Shown: positions 24,498 through 35,398, counted from the stretch's first letter. The stretch is DNA of 64,000 bases from Limimaricola hongkongensis DSM 17492 (GCF_000600975.2 NZ_KK088650.1:1-64000), one strand, 5' to 3'. Notes: generated by a model from the letters alone, not told the origin. Program-made: numbers and translations.

Positions 24498-25088
24498 ATG
24501 GAGCAGCTTCGGACCGAGCTTTCCGCCTGCCGCCTGTGCGCCGACCGCTTTGCCGCCACCGCCACGCGCCATGCGCCGCGCCCGGTGGTGTGGTTCCGCC
24601 CCGGTGCCCGGCTCTTGATCGCGAGCCAGGCGCCGGGGCTGCGCGTGCACGAGGCGGGCACGCCGTTCTGGGACCGGTCGGGCACGCGGCTGCGCGACTG
24701 GCTCGGGCTCGACGAAGAGAGCTTCTACGACCGGTCGCGCGTGGCCATCGTGCCGATGGCCTTCTGCTTTCCCGGCTATGACGCCAAGAATTCGGATCTT
24801 CCGCCACCGCCGATCTGCGCGCGGGTCTGGCGCGACCGGGTGCTGTCGGAGCTGACGGATATCCGCCTGACCGTGCTGATCGGCGGCGCGGCGATGAACT
24901 GGCATCTGGGCCGCGGGCCCGGCGTCACCGAACGGGTCCGCGCGTGGCGCGACCATGCGCCGGACCTCTTTCCCTTGCCACATCCGTCATGGCGCAATAC
25001 CGCGTGGCTCAAGCGCAACCCGTGGTTCGGCGAGGAGGTGCTTCCCGCGCTGAAATCGCGGGTCCGCGAGGTGATGGAGGACGCATGA
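24498..25088 (+). CDS. Uracil-DNA glycosylase family protein
   Basis: A 196-residue protein of the UDG-like superfamily. The early region has Cys11 and Cys14 (ACRLC), followed by LLIASQAPGLRVHEAGTPFWDRSG, which resembles the active-site loop (GxxPG-like) of family 4/5-type glycosylases, and a late HPSWRNTAWL motif. It starts at ATG 24498 and its stop overlaps the next gene as ATGA. A DNA-repair role is likely, but strict UDG activity is not certain, since this branch includes proteins of unknown substrate. Confidence 0.75.
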   Translation: MEQLRTELSACRLCADRFAATATRHAPRPVVWFRPGARLLIASQAPGLRVHEAGTPFWDRSGTRLRDWLGLDEESFYDRSRVAIVPMAFCFPGYDAKNSDLPPPPICARVWRDRVLSELTDIRLTVLIGGAAMNWHLGRGPGVTERVRAWRDHAPDLFPLPHPSWRNTAWLKRNPWFGEEVLPALKSRVREVMEDA

Positions 25089-25867
25089 TGGAAACCGGTC
25101 TCGACGTGGCCTCGGCCGCCATGGATGCCGCGCCCGAGGATGACGCGGCGCGGCTGCGCTATTACGGCCGTCTCGCGGATGCCGAGCTTTACATGCTGCT
25201 CTCCGAGGCGGCGGAGGAAGACAGCGTCTCGCCGGTGCTGATCGAGGAAGACGGGCAGAGCTACGCCGTGGTCTTCGACAGCGAGGAGCGGCTGTCGGAC
25301 TATGCGGGCGGCGCGGCCTACCACGCCGCGGTGCCGGGCCGGGCGCTGGCGCAGATCCTGGGCGGGCAGGGGCTTGGCCTCGCGCTCAACCCGCGCGTGG
25401 CGCCCTCGGCGCGGCTTTTGCCGCCCGCGGCGCTGGGCTGGCTGGCCGACACGCTGACCCATGCGCCGCGCGAATCCGCCGACCGCCCCGTCGCGGTGAA
25501 CCCGCCCAAGGATTTCCCCGAGACGCTTCTCGCCGCGCTCGACGAAAAGCTCACCTCGGCGCGCGGCATGGCGCGCGAGGCGTGGCTGGTGCGGGTCGAA
25601 TATGCCGATGGGCGCGAGGCGCCGCTTCTGGCCTTTCTCGACCCCGCGCCGGTGGCCGAGCGCGGCCTTGCCGTCGCCGTTGGCGAGGCGCTGACATTCT
25701 CCGGGCTGGAGGAGGGCGCGCTCGATGTGACCTTCTTGTCGAGCGGTTCGGAAACCGCCCGCCGCATCGCCCGCGTCGGCCTGCGGCTGAAGCTGCCGCA
25801 GCCGCATGTCGCGCCCGGCCGGAAAGCCCCCGGCACCGACCCCGACAAGCCGCCGCGCCTGCACTGA
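25085..25867 (+). CDS. SseB-family protein
   Basis: A 260-residue soluble acidic protein with the SseB N-terminal pattern: DAELYMLLSEAAEEDSVSPV near 28-47, then VVFDSEERLSDYAG and the FPETLLAALDEKL segment of the C-terminal SseB-like domain. SseB-type proteins are annotated as enhanced-serine-sensitivity proteins and their role is unclear. Two possible starts, ATG 25085 and 25088, both follow GGAGG. It overlaps the upstream UDG-family gene. Confidence 0.72.
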   Translation: MMETGLDVASAAMDAAPEDDAARLRYYGRLADAELYMLLSEAAEEDSVSPVLIEEDGQSYAVVFDSEERLSDYAGGAAYHAAVPGRALAQILGGQGLGLALNPRVAPSARLLPPAALGWLADTLTHAPRESADRPVAVNPPKDFPETLLAALDEKLTSARGMAREAWLVRVEYADGREAPLLAFLDPAPVAERGLAVAVGEALTFSGLEEGALDVTFLSSGSETARRIARVGLRLKLPQPHVAPGRKAPGTDPDKPPRLH

Positions 25868-25921
25868 GGCCACTTTGTTCCCCAAATACGCAAATTCCCC
25901 GGCCGCCCCGCGCGGCCGGTG

Positions 25922-26848
25922 TCAGTAACCGCGCGCCCGGTCCACCAGATACAGCAGCGGCGCGCCCGCCTCCGAGCGCCGGATATTCTCCACGATCACC
26001 TGCGCGGCGGTGGCGGGTCGCGTGGCCGAGGCGACATGCGGTGTCACGGTGACGCGCGGATGCGCCCAATAGGGGTGATCCGCGGGCAGAGGCTCGGTGC
26101 GGAACACGTCGAGCGTCGCATGCCCGATCCGGCCCGCATCGAGCGCCGCGAGCAGCGCCGCGTCGTCGATCAGCGGCCCGCGCCCGGGGTTGATCAGCGC
26201 CGCACCGGGGGCGGGCAGGGCGAGGCGGCGCGCGTCGAGCAGGTTCTCGGTCCCGGGCGTCAGCGGCAGCAGCGTCACCACGATCTCGGCCCCGGTGAGC
26301 GCCCGTTCCAGCCCGTCTTCGCCCGACAGGCAGCGCAGCCCGTCGATCTGCTTTTGCGTCCGGCTCCAGCCCGTCACCGGAAAGCCCAGATGCGCCAGCG
26401 TCTGCGCGCAGGCCCGGCCCAGAGCGCCGAGCCCCAGCATGGTCACGGGCCTGTCGGCGGCAAGCGGCGGTGCCACCGGGCGCCAGCCGCATCCGGGGTT
26501 CACCACATGCGCGTCCATGCCGAGATGATGGCGCAGCACGTGACCGGTCACGTATTCGACCATGCCGCGCTCCAGCCCGGCATCGACCATCCGCGTCAGC
26601 GGCTGGGTCAGGGTGGCGTTGCCGACGATCCTTTCGACCCCGGCCCAGAGGCTGAGCACCGCGCGGGTGCGGCTGTAGGGCGTGAAGTCGCGCAGGTCGT
26701 CATTGGGCGCATAGACGATGTAGTCGATCGTTTCGGGCGCGGCCTCGCGCACCAGCTGCGCCTCGATCCCGGCCTCGGTCAGCATGTGTGGCAGCAGGTC
26801 GCGATAATCGGCCCAATCGCTGTCGGGCGCGGAAAACAGGATCTTCAT
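25922..26848 (-). CDS. ghrA: Glyoxylate/hydroxypyruvate reductase A
   Basis: A 308-residue D-2-hydroxyacid dehydrogenase. The nucleotide-binding motif GLGALGRACAQ lies near 143-153, the conserved arginine in INPGRGPLIDD near 230, and the late TPHVASAT loop carries the catalytic histidine. The sequence FSAPDSDWADY at the start is like GhrA. It begins one base after the rodA stop, so it is the distal gene of the mre/mrd/rod operon. Confidence 0.87.
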   Translation of the reverse strand: MKILFSAPDSDWADYRDLLPHMLTEAGIEAQLVREAAPETIDYIVYAPNDDLRDFTPYSRTRAVLSLWAGVERIVGNATLTQPLTRMVDAGLERGMVEYVTGHVLRHHLGMDAHVVNPGCGWRPVAPPLAADRPVTMLGLGALGRACAQTLAHLGFPVTGWSRTQKQIDGLRCLSGEDGLERALTGAEIVVTLLPLTPGTENLLDARRLALPAPGAALINPGRGPLIDDAALLAALDAGRIGHATLDVFRTEPLPADHPYWAHPRVTVTPHVASATRPATAAQVIVENIRRSEAGAPLLYLVDRARGY

Positions 26849-26849
26849 G

Positions 26850-27989
26850 TTACCTCGGCTTGTGGACATGGGCGCTTTGTACCAGCCCGAAGGCCAGAAG
26901 CAGCACCAGCATCGCCGATCCGCCATAGCTCACCAGCGGCAGCGGCACGCCGACCACGGGGGCAAGCCCCATCACCATCGACATGTTCACCGCGAAGAAC
27001 AAGAAGAAGGTCATGGTGATGCCGAGCGTGAGCAGCGAGGCAAAGCGGTCGCGGTTGTTCACCGCCGAGACGACGCAGAAGAAGATGATCAACGCATAGA
27101 GCGCCAGAAGGGTCGACGCGCCGACGAAGCCGAACTCCTCGGCCAGCGTGGTGAAGATGAAATCGGTGTGCTTTTCGGGCAGGAAGTTCAGCCGCGACTG
27201 CGTGCCCTGCATGAAGCCCCGCCCGGTCCAGCCGCCCGATCCCAGCGCGATCTTGGCCTGGGTGATGTGGTAGCCCGCGCCCAAGGGATCGTTGGAGGGG
27301 TCGATGAAGGTGTCGATGCGGCGGTACTGGTAATCCTTCAGAAGCTGCCACGACGTCCCGCGCGAGACGAACACCGCATAGACCGTGCCGAGCCCGGCGG
27401 CGATCACCGTCAGGAAATAGGCCCAGTGGACCCCGGCGGCGAACATCACCGTCGCCCCGCCGATCAACAGCAAGAGCGCGGTGCCCAGATCGGGCTGCGA
27501 CAGCGTCAGCAGCGTCGGGATCGAGATGAACACCACCGGCAGCAGCACCCAGAAGATATGCGAGGTACGCCGGATCGGCAGCCAGTCGTAATAGGCGGCG
27601 AGAAACATCACGAGGCTGACCTTCATCAGCTCGGAGGGTTGCAGGCGAATGGGGCCGAGATCGATCCAGCGCTGCGCGCCCATGCCGACCTCGCCGAACA
27701 TGTCGACCGCCACCAGAAGCGCGAGCGAGCCGCCATAGGCCAGCAGCGCCATGTTGCGCCAGAACCAGATCGGCACCATGGCGACGACGATCATCGCCAC
27801 CATGCCGACGCCAAAGCGCTTCATCTGCGGCTCCATCCAGGGCCGGGGCGAGCCGCCCGCGACCGAGTAGAGCATCAGGAAGCCAAAGCTGCACACGGCC
27901 GCGATCAGCAGGATCACCGGCCAGTTGAGATAGAGCAGCTTGCGAAAGCCCGTGGGGACGAACTTGGCGTTGGTTTCGAGATAGCTCAT
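26850..27989 (-). CDS. rodA: RodA, SEDS-family peptidoglycan glycosyltransferase
   Basis: A 379-residue polytopic protein of the SEDS family with about ten helices. The conserved segments WIDLGPIRLQPSELMK, SQPDLGTALL, GSGGWTGRGF and the late GVPLPLVSYGGSAML are all visible. It polymerises glycan strands for side-wall growth together with PBP2. The stop of mrdA is one base upstream, and ghrA follows directly. Confidence 0.96.
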   Translation of the reverse strand: MSYLETNAKFVPTGFRKLLYLNWPVILLIAAVCSFGFLMLYSVAGGSPRPWMEPQMKRFGVGMVAMIVVAMVPIWFWRNMALLAYGGSLALLVAVDMFGEVGMGAQRWIDLGPIRLQPSELMKVSLVMFLAAYYDWLPIRRTSHIFWVLLPVVFISIPTLLTLSQPDLGTALLLLIGGATVMFAAGVHWAYFLTVIAAGLGTVYAVFVSRGTSWQLLKDYQYRRIDTFIDPSNDPLGAGYHITQAKIALGSGGWTGRGFMQGTQSRLNFLPEKHTDFIFTTLAEEFGFVGASTLLALYALIIFFCVVSAVNNRDRFASLLTLGITMTFFLFFAVNMSMVMGLAPVVGVPLPLVSYGGSAMLVLLLAFGLVQSAHVHKPR

Positions 27990-27990
27990 G

Positions 27991-29931
27991 TCAGGCCCTG
28001 TCCGAGGCGCTGGTGCCGCGCGCCACGTGGTTCTCGATGCGCTTTTGCTGCTCGGCGATCTCGTCGCGCAGATGCGACGGGTAGGCGTCGAGCGGCGGCG
28101 GCCCGTCATAGAGCGCCTGCAGCGTCACGTCGCGCGCGATCGGCGCCGCGACCGAAGAGCCGCCGCCGCCATGCTCGACCACCACGGCCACGGCGTAGCG
28201 CGGGTTGTCATAGGGCGCGAAATTGACCCACAACGCGTGGTCGCGCCGCTCCCATGGCAGGTCGGCATTCGATGTCACGCCACGCGCCCGTTCCTCGGCG
28301 GTGATGCGGCGCACCTGGCTGGTGCCGGACTTGCCGGCCATCTCGAAGCCCTCGGCCACGATCCGGGCGCCGAACCCGGTGCCGCGCCGGGCGTTGGAGA
28401 CGTCGTTCATCGCCGCGCGCACCCGGCGCAGGTAGTTCTCGTTGAGCCCCATCGGTTCGCCCGCGCCCGAGGGCTGGATCTCGCCGCCGATCGAATGGAT
28501 CAGCCGGGGCCGCACGTCGCGCCCCGTGGCCAGCCGCGCCGTCATCACGGCGAGCTGCAACGGCGTCGCCAGAACGTAGCCCTGGCCGATCGAGGCGTTG
28601 ACCGTGTCGCCGATGCGCCAGCTTTCGCCATAGCGGTCGCGCTTCCACTTGGTGTCGGGGGCGACGCCCTCGCTCACCGCCGACATCGGCACGTCATGCG
28701 CGACCCCGATGCCGAGACGGCGCGCCATCTCGGCGATCCGGTCGATGCCGATCTTCTGGCTCACCTCGTAGTAATAGACGTCGCAGCTTTCCTGCAGGGA
28801 GCGGTGCATGTTGACGTTGCCATGCCCGCCGCGCCGCCAGCAATGGAACCGGGTGCCGCCGACCTCGGTATAGCCGGGGCAGTACTCGGTGTCCTCGGGG
28901 CCGACGAGCCCCGATTCCAGCGCCGCCAGCGCCACCACCATCTTGAAGGTGGAGCCGGGCGGATAGGCGCCCTGCACGGTCTTGGCCGAAAGCGGGCGAT
29001 ACTTGTTCTCGTTCAGCCCGGTCCAGTCCTTGACCGAGATGCCGCGCACGAAGAGGTTCGGATCGAAGGTGGGCGCCGAGGCCACGGCGCGCAGATCGCC
29101 GGTCTCCAGATCCATCACCACCACCGAGGCGCTTTCGCCTTCGAGCCGGGCCTCGGTGTAGCTTTGCAGCTTGCTGTCGATGGTGAGCTGGATGTCGGCG
29201 CCGGACTTGCCTTCCTCGCGGTCGATCTCGCGCATCACGCGGCCCGCGGCGTTGACCTCGATCCGCTTCGTGCCGGCGGCGCCGCGCAGCGGTTCCTCGA
29301 ACTTGGCCTCGACGCCGGTCTTGCCGATCTGAAAGCGCGGGATCTGCATCAAGGGGTCGGGGTTGTCCATCTTCGACAGGTCGTAATCCGACACCGGGCC
29401 GACATAGCCCACCACATGCGCGGTGTCCGAGCCGCGCGGGTAATGGCGCGACAGCCCGACCTCGGCGGTGATGCCGGGCAGGGCGGGGGCGTTGACCGTG
29501 ACGCGCGCCACGTCGTCCCACGGCACCCGTTCGGCCACGGTGACGGGCACGAAGGCCGAACGCCGCCGCATTTCGGTCTTGGCGCTTTCGATCGCTTCGG
29601 GGGGCAGCGAGATCAGCCGCGCCAGCCGGTCGAGCGTGTCGTCGACATCGCCCGCCTCCTCGCGGGTGATGACGATGCGGTAATTCTGTTCGTTGACCGC
29701 GAGCGGCACGCCGTTGCGGTCGAAGATCAGCCCGCGGGCGGGCGGAATGAGCCGCATGTTGATGCGGTTCTCCTCGGCGAGCGAGCGGTAGATCTCGCCC
29801 TCCTCGACCTGCATGGAGCGCATCCGCCAGCCCAGCACGCCGACCATGCCGAGCTGCGCCGCGCCGATGACGAGACTGCGCCGCCCGATGCGGCGGGCGC
29901 TTTCGGCGGTTTCCTTCGGCGGTCGCTTCAT
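27991..29931 (-). CDS. mrdA: Penicillin-binding protein 2 (transpeptidase)
   Basis: A 646-residue class B PBP. An N-terminal membrane anchor (about 18-36) is followed by a dimerisation domain with RGLIFDRNG and the transpeptidase domain with STFK (327-330), SCD (382-384, in the place of SxN) and KSGTS (534-538). It cross-links peptidoglycan in the elongasome with RodA. GGAGGA lies seven bases before ATG 29931, and the start overlaps the mreD stop as ATGA. The same frame is open further upstream through mreD only because of the mreD frameshift. Confidence 0.95.
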   Translation of the reverse strand: MKRPPKETAESARRIGRRSLVIGAAQLGMVGVLGWRMRSMQVEEGEIYRSLAEENRINMRLIPPARGLIFDRNGVPLAVNEQNYRIVITREEAGDVDDTLDRLARLISLPPEAIESAKTEMRRRSAFVPVTVAERVPWDDVARVTVNAPALPGITAEVGLSRHYPRGSDTAHVVGYVGPVSDYDLSKMDNPDPLMQIPRFQIGKTGVEAKFEEPLRGAAGTKRIEVNAAGRVMREIDREEGKSGADIQLTIDSKLQSYTEARLEGESASVVVMDLETGDLRAVASAPTFDPNLFVRGISVKDWTGLNENKYRPLSAKTVQGAYPPGSTFKMVVALAALESGLVGPEDTEYCPGYTEVGGTRFHCWRRGGHGNVNMHRSLQESCDVYYYEVSQKIGIDRIAEMARRLGIGVAHDVPMSAVSEGVAPDTKWKRDRYGESWRIGDTVNASIGQGYVLATPLQLAVMTARLATGRDVRPRLIHSIGGEIQPSGAGEPMGLNENYLRRVRAAMNDVSNARRGTGFGARIVAEGFEMAGKSGTSQVRRITAEERARGVTSNADLPWERRDHALWVNFAPYDNPRYAVAVVVEHGGGGSSVAAPIARDVTLQALYDGPPPLDAYPSHLRDEIAEQQKRIENHVARGTSASDRA

Positions 29932-30462
29932 GCGGAGATCCTCCGGCGGGTGTCGGTCGGGTTGCGGTCGAGACGCAGCAGCCAGCGCGCGGCGACGGCC
30001 ACGACAGGGGTAGACCAGCGCCGTCGCGATCGCCTGGCTCGTCACCAGCGCCGCGGGCGGCGCGGGCACCATCGTCACGAGCAGCACCAGCTGCGCCGCG
30101 GCGAGGATGCCCGCCACCGCGAGACCGGCCGCGCCCCATTCGACCGCGAAGCCGCCCGCGCGCAGCCGGTGATGCCGGCGCCGGAGCATCTCGGTCGCGA
30201 TCACCGTCAGCGCCGCCATCAGCCCCGGCGGGCGCTGGAACAGGAAATCGGTCAACAGCATGATCGCCGCCACGAGCCAGACCGGCGCCAGCGCCGGGCG
30301 CCGCAGGGTCCACAACAGCACCACCGCGAGCAGCAGGTCCGGCCCGGCCCAGCGCGGCGGCAGCGTGTCGAGCGGCAAGAGCCGCAGGAAGATCAGCCCC
30401 ATGGCGAGGCCCGCGAAGCCCGCGCGCCCCAGCCAGAGCCGGGCCTGGCGCGGGTTAGCCAT
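29928..30462 (-). CDS. mreD: MreD, rod-shape membrane protein (apparent +1 frameshift)
   Basis: Between mreC and mrdA, the first 150 residues give the MreD pattern: several hydrophobic helices with PPRWAGPDLLLAVVLLW and LLTDFLFQRPPGLMA. The end is in another frame and reads VVAVAARWLLRLDRNPTD..., finishing at an ATGA overlap with mrdA. The change falls at the run of four C (minus strand) at 30007-30010; three C give TAC CCT GTC GTG and one 177-residue frame. The span of 535 bases is one over a multiple of three. Since MreD is normally needed in rod-shaped cells, a sequence error is likely. Confidence 0.75.
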
Positions 30463-31387
30463 CGCCGGCCTCCTCCGCCGCGTCGGGCGTGTCGAGGGCC
30501 GGGGCGGGCGGGCCGAAGACCTCGCGCGGCTCAGGCACGATCAGGCGGCCCGTTTCGTCCACCGTCTCGGCCTGGTGGCTGCGCAGCACCCGCAAAAACT
30601 CCAGCCGTTCGTAATCGGCGGCCAGCCGGATCCGCAGCCGCCCGTCGGCGCCCATCGTCACCTGTCCGACCAGCAGGTCGGCGGGAAACATGCCGCCATC
30701 GCCCGAGGACACGACCCGGTCGCCGGGGCGCACGAGGTCGGGGTTCTCGAGAAAATCGATCGGCGGATAGATCGTGTTGTCGCCCGCGAGGATCGCGCGC
30801 TGCCCCGAAGGCTGGATCGTCACCGGGATGCGGCTCGACGTGTCGGTCAGGAGCAGCACCCGGCTGGTGGCGTGGCCCACGCCCGAGATCCGGCCCACCA
30901 GGCCGATCCCGTCCATCGCGGGCCAGCCGTCGAGCACGCCGTCGCGCGCCCCGACATTGACCAGCACCGATTGCCGGAAGGGCGATCCGCTGTCGGCCAT
31001 CACCACGCCGGTGATGTAGGTCAGCCGCGGATCGAGCCGGACATTGTTGAGATCCAGAAGCTTGGCGTTCTCCTGTTCGAGCTGCAGCGCCGCCTCGCGC
31101 CATGCGCGCATCTGCTGCAATTCGCGCCTGAGCTGCTGGTTCTGCTCGTGCAGCCCGGCATAGCTGTGGAAATTGCCGACCATGGTGACCAGCCCGGTCA
31201 CCGGCGCCAGCGCCCAGTCGAAGGAGGGCAGCACCCGGTCGACCACCTCCGCGCGCATCCGTTCGACGCGCGGGCTGTCGATGCGCCACAGCGCGAACAG
31301 CGCCAGCAGCGCCAGCAAAAGCAGCCCGACCAGCAGCCTGCGGATCGGGCGGGCAAATTCCTCGCCGCTGTTCTTAGGTCTCGCCAA
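30455..31387 (-). CDS. mreC: MreC, rod-shape-determining protein
   Basis: A 310-residue bitopic protein: a cytoplasmic start, one helix at about 17-34 (LLVGLLLLALLALFALW), a coiled coil (about 78-112) and the MreC beta domains with VMADSGSPFRQSVLVNVGARDGV and the late VGQVTM. It links MreB to the periplasmic elongasome. The only in-frame start near the expected N-terminus is TTG at 31387, with a weak ribosome site, because a stop lies in frame a little upstream. It overlaps mreD by eight bases. Confidence 0.9.
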   Translation of the reverse strand: MARPKNSGEEFARPIRRLLVGLLLLALLALFALWRIDSPRVERMRAEVVDRVLPSFDWALAPVTGLVTMVGNFHSYAGLHEQNQQLRRELQQMRAWREAALQLEQENAKLLDLNNVRLDPRLTYITGVVMADSGSPFRQSVLVNVGARDGVLDGWPAMDGIGLVGRISGVGHATSRVLLLTDTSSRIPVTIQPSGQRAILAGDNTIYPPIDFLENPDLVRPGDRVVSSGDGGMFPADLLVGQVTMGADGRLRIRLAADYERLEFLRVLRSHQAETVDETGRLIVPEPREVFGPPAPALDTPDAAEEAGDG

Positions 31388-31465
31388 GGAGCGCGCACCC
31401 CCTCGTGATATGGCATGTCAGCCCCCGCGGGGGCGGGGACGGGACACCCGGGCCGGGTGCCGCGA

Positions 31466-32731
<1,266 letters not shown>

Positions 32732-34315
32732 TCAGCTGTTCGCGTCGTAATAGCCGATATCCTTCATGTCGGCCCCCGGCGCGGTCTTTTCGCGCCGCAC
32801 CAACAGCCGGTTCACGGCGTTGATATAGGCCTTGGCCGAGGCGACGACGGTGTCGGTGTCGGCCGACTGGCCGGTGCCGATGCGCCCGTCCTCCTCGAGC
32901 CGGACCGACACGGTGGCCTGCGCGTCCGTGCCTTCGGTCACCGCCGCCACCTGGTAGAGCTGCAGCCGCGCCTCGTGCGGGAACAGCGCCTTGATGGCGT
33001 TGAAGGTGGCGTCGACGGGGCCGTCGCCGGTCGCGTCGATCGAGCGGTCCTCGTCGTCGATGCTCAGCGTCATCTCGGCATGCTGCGGGCCTTCGGTGCC
33101 GCAGATCACCTTGAGCGATTTCAGCCGCACCCGGTCCGAGACCGCCTCGTTCTGGCGCACCAGCGCGATCAGGTCCTCGTCATAGACCTCCTTCTTGCGG
33201 TCGGCCAGCTCCTTGAACCGCACGAAGGTGTCGTTGAGCTGGTTGTCGGCCATCTCGAAGCCCAGATCCTTGAGCTTGGCGCGCAGCGCCGCGCGGCCCG
33301 AATGCTTGCCCAGCGGCAGCGAGGTGCCCGACAGGCCCACATCCTCGGGGCGCATGATCTCGAAGGTCTCGGCGTTCTTGAGCATCCCGTCCTGGTGGAT
33401 GCCGCTTTCATGCGCGAAGGCGTTCTTGCCGACGATCGCCTTGTTGAACTGCACCGGGAAACCCGAAACGGTCGCGACGCGGCGCGAGATGTTCATGATC
33501 CTGCGCGTGTCGACGCCGGTGTCCCACGGCATGATGTCGTGGCGCACCTTGAGCGCCATCACCACCTCTTCGAGCGCGGTGTTGCCCGCGCGCTCGCCCA
33601 GGCCGTTGATCGTGCATTCGATCTGCCGCGCGCCGCCCTCGACGGCGGCCAGCGAATTGGCCGTCGCCATGCCCAGATCGTTGTGGCAGTGGGTCGCGAA
33701 GATGATGTCCTCCGCGCCCGGCACCTCCTTGATCAGCCGGCGGATCAGGTCGGCCGATTCAACCGGGGCGGTATAACCCACCGTGTCGGGGATGTTGATC
33801 GTCGTGGCGCCCGCCTTGATCGCGATCTCGACCACGCGGGCGAGGTAATCCCATTCGGTCCGGGTCGCGTCCATCGGCGACCACTGCACGTTGTCGCACA
33901 GGTTGCGCGCATGGGTCACGGTCTCGTGGATCCGCTGCGCCATCTCGTCCTGCGACAGGTTGGGGATGGCGCGGTGCAGCGGCGAGGTGCCGATGAAGGT
34001 GTGGATGCGCGGCGAGCGGGCGTGCTTCACCGCCTCCCAGCAGCGGTCGATATCCTTGAAATTGGCGCGGGCGAGGCCGCAGATCGTGGCCTGCTTCGAC
34101 TGCTTGGCGATCTCGCTCACCGCCTTGAAATCGCCCTCCGAGGCGATCGGGAAGCCGGCTTCGATGATGTCGACGCCCATCTCGTCGAGCAGCTCGGCGA
34201 TCTCCAGCTTCTCGGCATGGCTCATGGTGGCGCCGGGCGATTGCTCGCCGTCGCGCAGCGTCGTGTCGAAGATCAGGACGCGGTTCTCGGGGCGGGTGTC
34301 TGGGGTCGTGATCAT
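32732..34315 (-). CDS. leuA: 2-isopropylmalate synthase
   Basis: A 527-residue enzyme condensing acetyl-CoA with 2-oxoisovalerate, the first committed step of leucine synthesis. The DRE-TIM barrel motif [12 protein letters not shown] lies at 17-28, [12 protein letters not shown] later, and the C-terminal LeuA regulatory domain (after about 395) gives leucine feedback. It stands alone, preceded by a leucine-rich leader peptide and hairpin, so attenuation by leucine supply is likely. Confidence 0.96.
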   Translation of the reverse strand: MITTPDTRPENRVLIFDTTLRDGEQSPGATMSHAEKLEIAELLDEMGVDIIEAGFPIASEGDFKAVSEIAKQSKQATICGLARANFKDIDRCWEAVKHARSPRIHTFIGTSPLHRAIPNLSQDEMAQRIHETVTHARNLCDNVQWSPMDATRTEWDYLARVVEIAIKAGATTINIPDTVGYTAPVESADLIRRLIKEVPGAEDIIFATHCHNDLGMATANSLAAVEGGARQIECTINGLGERAGNTALEEVVMALKVRHDIMPWDTGVDTRRIMNISRRVATVSGFPVQFNKAIVGKNAFAHESGIHQDGMLKNAETFEIMRPEDVGLSGTSLPLGKHSGRAALRAKLKDLGFEMADNQLNDTFVRFKELADRKKEVYDEDLIALVRQNEAVSDRVRLKSLKVICGTEGPQHAEMTLSIDDEDRSIDATGDGPVDATFNAIKALFPHEARLQLYQVAAVTEGTDAQATVSVRLEEDGRIGTGQSADTDTVVASAKAYINAVNRLLVRREKTAPGADMKDIGYYDANS

Positions 34316-34361
34316 GTCGGATTGTCCTTCTGGTCCGGGTGCTTGTCCGGCGCGTTCATCC

Positions 34362-34397
34362 CCTCTGAGCGGTCGCGCCGAATGGCACGCTCAGAGG
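34362..34397 (-). promoter_or_regulatory. Attenuator-type hairpin in the leuA leader
   Basis: CCTCTGAGCG (34362-34371) and CGCTCAGAGG (34388-34397) form a perfect 10-bp stem around a 16-base loop. On the minus strand the stop codon of the leader peptide lies inside the first arm, so ribosome position at the Leu codons controls whether the stem forms. A terminator with a T-run is not obvious, so the second competing structure is not resolved. Confidence 0.65.
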
Positions 34398-34468
34398 CGC
34401 GTAAGGAGAAGGAGGGTCCGAAGCGCGAACGGGGCCGCAGGGGACGAAAGGGAAATGTTCCGGCTCAT
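34391..34468 (-). CDS. leuA leader peptide (25 residues, four Leu codons in a row)
   Basis: A short reading frame on the minus strand from ATG 34468 to TGA 34391, starting MSRNISLSSP and ending ALRTLLLLTRL. Seven of 25 codons are leucine, four of them consecutive (CTC CTT CTC CTT at codons 19-22). It ends within the first arm of the hairpin ahead of leuA. This is the classical plan of amino-acid operon attenuation. The ribosome site is weak and a TATA-like stretch (GATATAGT) lies directly upstream, so the transcript may begin close to the ATG. Confidence 0.72.
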   Translation of the reverse strand: MSRNISLSSPAAPFALRTLLLLTRL

Positions 34469-34506
34469 GAGCGGGACTATATCGCCCGATTCCGCGATGA
34501 AAACCC

Positions 34507-35307
34507 CTAAGAGACGAGAAGTCCCAACTCCGCATCCGAGGCGACGCGGTCATACTTGTCAGACGGCGGCATCGGGCGGTCGCGCCAGTCCGGCTCGAAC
34601 GCGAAGCTCGACCTCTCGCGCCCCTCGGGCCGCGCGCCGTTGCCCGACCCAACGGCGTAATCGTAATAGAGCTTGACGATCTGGTCGTAGCGCACCTGCT
34701 GCGCCGCTTCGTGATCGAGGCAGGCCGCGCGCCAGCGCCGGACCCGCGCGAACTCCGGCGTGTCGGGCAATTCGAAGCCCTCGTAATGATCGAGAAACCA
34801 GAACCGCATCATCAGCGGCGTGTAGACGATCTCGGGCAGGCCGAAGCGGTCGAACAGCCACGTGCCGTCAGGGTTGTGCCGCTCCAGCATGTCGCCGAGC
34901 CAGCGGTAATGGCCGAGCAGCGCCGCGCGCTTGTCATCGGTCCGGGTCCGGTCGGTGTTCATCACGAAGCCGTAGCCCGCCATGCCGAACGGCCCCTCGC
35001 GGGTGATGAACAGCCGCTCGATGCCGCGCTCGAACGGGTCTTCGCGGGCGATGCGCGGCGTGGCCCAGCGTTCCTCGACATAGCGCAGGATCACGAGGCT
35101 TTCCTTGAGGATGCCGCCCCCTTCGGTCTCCAGCACCGGCAGCGCGGTGGTGCCGCCGGTCTTCTCCAGAAGCCAGCCGGGGCGTGGCTCGGTGATGTCG
35201 ATGACGCGGAACGCGACCGCGTCGGACAGCCCCTTGAGCGCGAGCAGGATCTCCACCCGTTGCGAAAACGGGCAGACCGGGATGTGGTAGATGACCGGCT
35301 TGTTCAT
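34507..35307 (-). CDS. Glutathione S-transferase family protein
   Basis: A 266-residue protein with an N-terminal thioredoxin-like GST domain. VIYHIPVCPFSQRVEILLAL (5-24) carries the CPFS motif of glutaredoxin/omega-type GSTs, followed by TALPVLE and the KESLVILRYVE segment that binds glutathione. The C-terminal half is helical. GGGAGGGG precedes ATG 35307. It is upstream of the leuA leader on the same strand. Substrate unknown. Confidence 0.82.
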   Translation of the reverse strand: MNKPVIYHIPVCPFSQRVEILLALKGLSDAVAFRVIDITEPRPGWLLEKTGGTTALPVLETEGGGILKESLVILRYVEERWATPRIAREDPFERGIERLFITREGPFGMAGYGFVMNTDRTRTDDKRAALLGHYRWLGDMLERHNPDGTWLFDRFGLPEIVYTPLMMRFWFLDHYEGFELPDTPEFARVRRWRAACLDHEAAQQVRYDQIVKLYYDYAVGSGNGARPEGRERSSFAFEPDWRDRPMPPSDKYDRVASDAELGLLVS

Positions 35308-35398
35308 GAACGCCCCTCCCTCGTGCGCCATCATGCCACGCTGCACCGATGCCTGCCAAGAATTGACCGGCGGCGGGGGGCGGCTAGGTCGCTCTGAC

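Noticed and set aside
27991..30462. 823-residue MreD-PBP2 fusion
   Set aside because: Arises from the one-base insertion in mreD, which puts mreD in frame with mrdA. The corrected mreD ends at an ATGA overlap and mrdA has its own ribosome site.
27988..30960. 990-residue open frame antisense to mrdA/mreD/mreC
   Set aside because: Long only because of GC bias; composition is His/Arg/Ala-rich and the opposite strand carries conserved cell-shape genes.
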